Shown here: piece by piece, positions 62,614 to 64,000 of the stretch | Numbering within the stretch: the stretch's first letter is position 1 | Layout: each line of letters opens with the position of its first letter | Assembly: GCA_947476275.1 (NCBI GenBank) | Contig: CANJPQ010000001.1 | Span: 124,001 to 188,000 of the forward strand | DNA: 64,000 nt | Reading direction: 5' to 3' | DNA from: Fidelibacterota bacterium | GTDB taxonomy: Bacteria; Pseudomonadota; Alphaproteobacteria; Rhodospirillales; Rhodospirillaceae | Program-made: the position numbers and the translations under genes | Notes under the pieces: model-generated | What the model was told of the DNA's origin: nothing | Databases searched by the model: none | Seen by the model: only the letters and a program-made list of their open reading frames with translations

Positions 62614-64000
62614 TCAGAACGCCGCTTCGTCGATGAGGAGCGCGGTATCGTCCACGGTGCCGAGCAGGCGGGCCTGCGTCTCCGTCTTAGGCAGTTCGTA
62701 ACGGAAGAAGAAGCGGCAGGCAGCCAGCTTGCCTTCGTAGAACGAAATCTCGCCCGCACCTTTCGCCAGCTTCGCCGTGGCAATCTGCGCTTGCTGCAGC
62801 CAGATCCAGGCGATCACCACATGGCCGAACATATCGAGGTAGATGGTGGCATTCGCCAGCGCGCGCGCCGGCGCGCTTTTGCGCGCCGCGACCAGCAGGT
62901 CCGTCAGGGCCGCGGTGCGTCGCCAGGCGCCCTCGAGCGCCTCCGCATAGGCCGCGAGGGACGGCTCCTGTGCCGCATCTCGCGCCGTCGCCTCGATCTC
63001 GACGCCGAGCGCGCGCATGGCTGCACCGTCTTCCATCGACACCTTGCGGCCAAGCAGGTCCAGGCCTTGGATGCCGTGGGTGCCTTCGTGGATGGAATTG
63101 AGGCGGTTGTCGCGATACAGCCGCTCGACCGGGAAGTCGCGGGTGTAGCCATAGCCGCCGAGCACCTGGATGGCATGCTTGTTCGCCTCCAGGCAGAATT
63201 CCGATGGCCAGGCCTTGGCCACCGGCGTCAGGATCTCCAACAGTAGCGTGATGCGCGCAAGCTTAGCCCTGTCGGTCTCCGTGCGCTGCTCGTCCACCAG
63301 TGCGGCGCAGCGCAGGAGCAGGGCGAGCGCGCCTTCCACATAAGCCTTCTGCGTCAGCAACAGGCGGCGAATGTCGGCGTGCTGAATGATCGGCACCTGC
63401 GGCGCGGTCGGGTCCTTGGCGTCGATCAGACGACCCTGGGGGCGCTCCTTCGCGTATTGCAGGCTCGCTTGATAGCCGGCGGCGGCCAGCATGGTCGCGC
63501 CCAAGCCAACGCCGATGCGCGCCTCGTTCATCATATGGAACATGTAGCCCAGGCCGCGGTGGGCCTCGCCAACGAGATAGCCGTGACACTCGCTGCTCTC
63601 GCCGAAGTTCAAGAGCGTGTTGACCGTGCCGCGATAGCCCATCTTGTGATTGATGCCGGCCAGCGACACGCCGTTGCGCGGGCCGAGGCTGCCGTCCTCG
63701 TTGACGCGCACCTTCGGCACGATGAACAGCGAGATGCCCTTCACGCCCGGTCCGCCGCCGGGAATCTTCGCCAGCACCATATGCACGATGTTCTCGGACA
63801 GGTCGTGCTCGCCGCCGGAGATCCACATTTTGCGGCCGGTGATGAGGTAATGGCCGTCGGCCGTCGGCGTCGCCTTGGTGACGATATCGGAAAGGGATGA
63901 ACCCGCTTGAGGTTCGGACAGGCACATCGTGCCGAACCATTTCCCCGCCACCATCGGCCGCAGGAATTTCTCTTTCTGCGCTTGCGAGCCGAAGGTCGCG
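62614..64000 (-). CDS. Acyl-CoA dehydrogenase (C-terminal part; 5' end outside window)
   Basis: At least 462 residues of a long acyl-CoA dehydrogenase; the frame stays open to the window edge (the segment before MVAGKWFGT reads TFGSQAQKEKFLRP). Motifs are MCLSEPQAGSSLSDI (flavin contact), RKMWISGGEHDLSENI, MMNEARIGVGLGA, QVLGGYGYTRDFPVERLYRDN in parts, and IHEGTHGIQGLDLLG. The extra C-terminal domain (about 120 residues) matches the DmdC/AcdA-like group. It oxidises a CoA thioester with FAD. It is upstream of the esterase gene. Confidence 0.93.
   Translation of the reverse strand, partial: ATFGSQAQKEKFLRPMVAGKWFGTMCLSEPQAGSSLSDIVTKATPTADGHYLITGRKMWISGGEHDLSENIVHMVLAKIPGGGPGVKGISLFIVPKVRVNEDGSLGPRNGVSLAGINHKMGYRGTVNTLLNFGESSECHGYLVGEAHRGLGYMFHMMNEARIGVGLGATMLAAAGYQASLQYAKERPQGRLIDAKDPTAPQVPIIQHADIRRLLLTQKAYVEGALALLLRCAALVDEQRTETDRAKLARITLLLEILTPVAKAWPSEFCLEANKHAIQVLGGYGYTRDFPVERLYRDNRLNSIHEGTHGIQGLDLLGRKVSMEDGAAMRALGVEIEATARDAAQEPSLAAYAEALEGAWRRTAALTDLLVAARKSAPARALANATIYLDMFGHVVIAWIWLQQAQIATAKLAKGAGEISFYEGKLAACRFFFRYELPKTETQARLLGTVDDTALLIDEAAF

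Overview
This window is GC-rich (about 62-65 percent by eye), densely coded chromosomal DNA from an alphaproteobacterium. The evidence is the split ATP synthase (an F0 cluster in the order I-a-c-b'-b with no F1 genes nearby), the conserved order mutY / DUF721 (dciA) / dsbA / smc, DUF5681 and DUF3775 proteins, a YqgE-peroxiredoxin pair, clustered GANTC (CcrM-type) sites before nrdA, and alphaproteobacterial intergenic palindromes. No rRNA, tRNA, insertion sequence, prophage or CRISPR array was seen. I do not assign a genus.

Layout. 1-6.9 kb: housekeeping genes (SDR fragment, yqgE, peroxiredoxin, metallo-hydrolase, rnhA-thrB-ispH) with an AT-richer lipoprotein gene and a palindromic repeat. 6.9-12.2 kb: a lipoprotein gene, then a glycine riboswitch and the glycine cleavage operon gcvT-gcvH-gcvPA-gcvPB. 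12.3-17.4 kb: an atypical response regulator, a VOC protein, a GSCFA protein, a DUF481 outer-membrane protein, and a PadR regulator with its membrane partner genes behind a dual-operator promoter. 17.4-20.5 kb: a MacB/Lol-like ABC exporter. 20.6-27.4 kb: two tandem TPR-GT41 (SPINDLY/OGT-like) glycosyltransferases directly behind the F0 ATP synthase operon. 27.4-34.5 kb: smc, dsbA, a MipA-like porin, dciA and mutY. 34.5-43.4 kb: malic enzyme, an orphan peptide-binding protein, an AcuI-type reductase, a nucleotidyltransferase, an MmgE/PrpD protein, a flippase and a gamma-glutamylcyclotransferase. 43.4-47.4 kb: a long regulatory region and nrdA-nrdB. 47.6-53.5 kb: DUF3775, then an RND efflux pump with its TetR regulator. 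53.6-64 kb: an accessory, probably catabolic region (exported metallo-hydrolase, GntR/HutC regulator, TonB receptor, FAD monooxygenase, large exported alpha/beta hydrolase, cytochrome b561, esterase, acyl-CoA dehydrogenase).

How the parts fit. Most of the window is core metabolism, replication and repair. The most informative new signals are regulatory. First, two related 22-bp inverted repeats lie before the gntR gene and over the promoter of the FAD monooxygenase-TonB receptor operon, which points to one small regulon for an unidentified organic substrate. Second, two identically built ATACCT-N9-AGGTAT sites lie 22 bp apart over the padR promoter. Third, the nrdAB control region holds an NrdR-like box, a perfect DnaA box and five GANTC sites. 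The tandem OGT-like glycosyltransferases are the best candidates for an undescribed protein-modification function.
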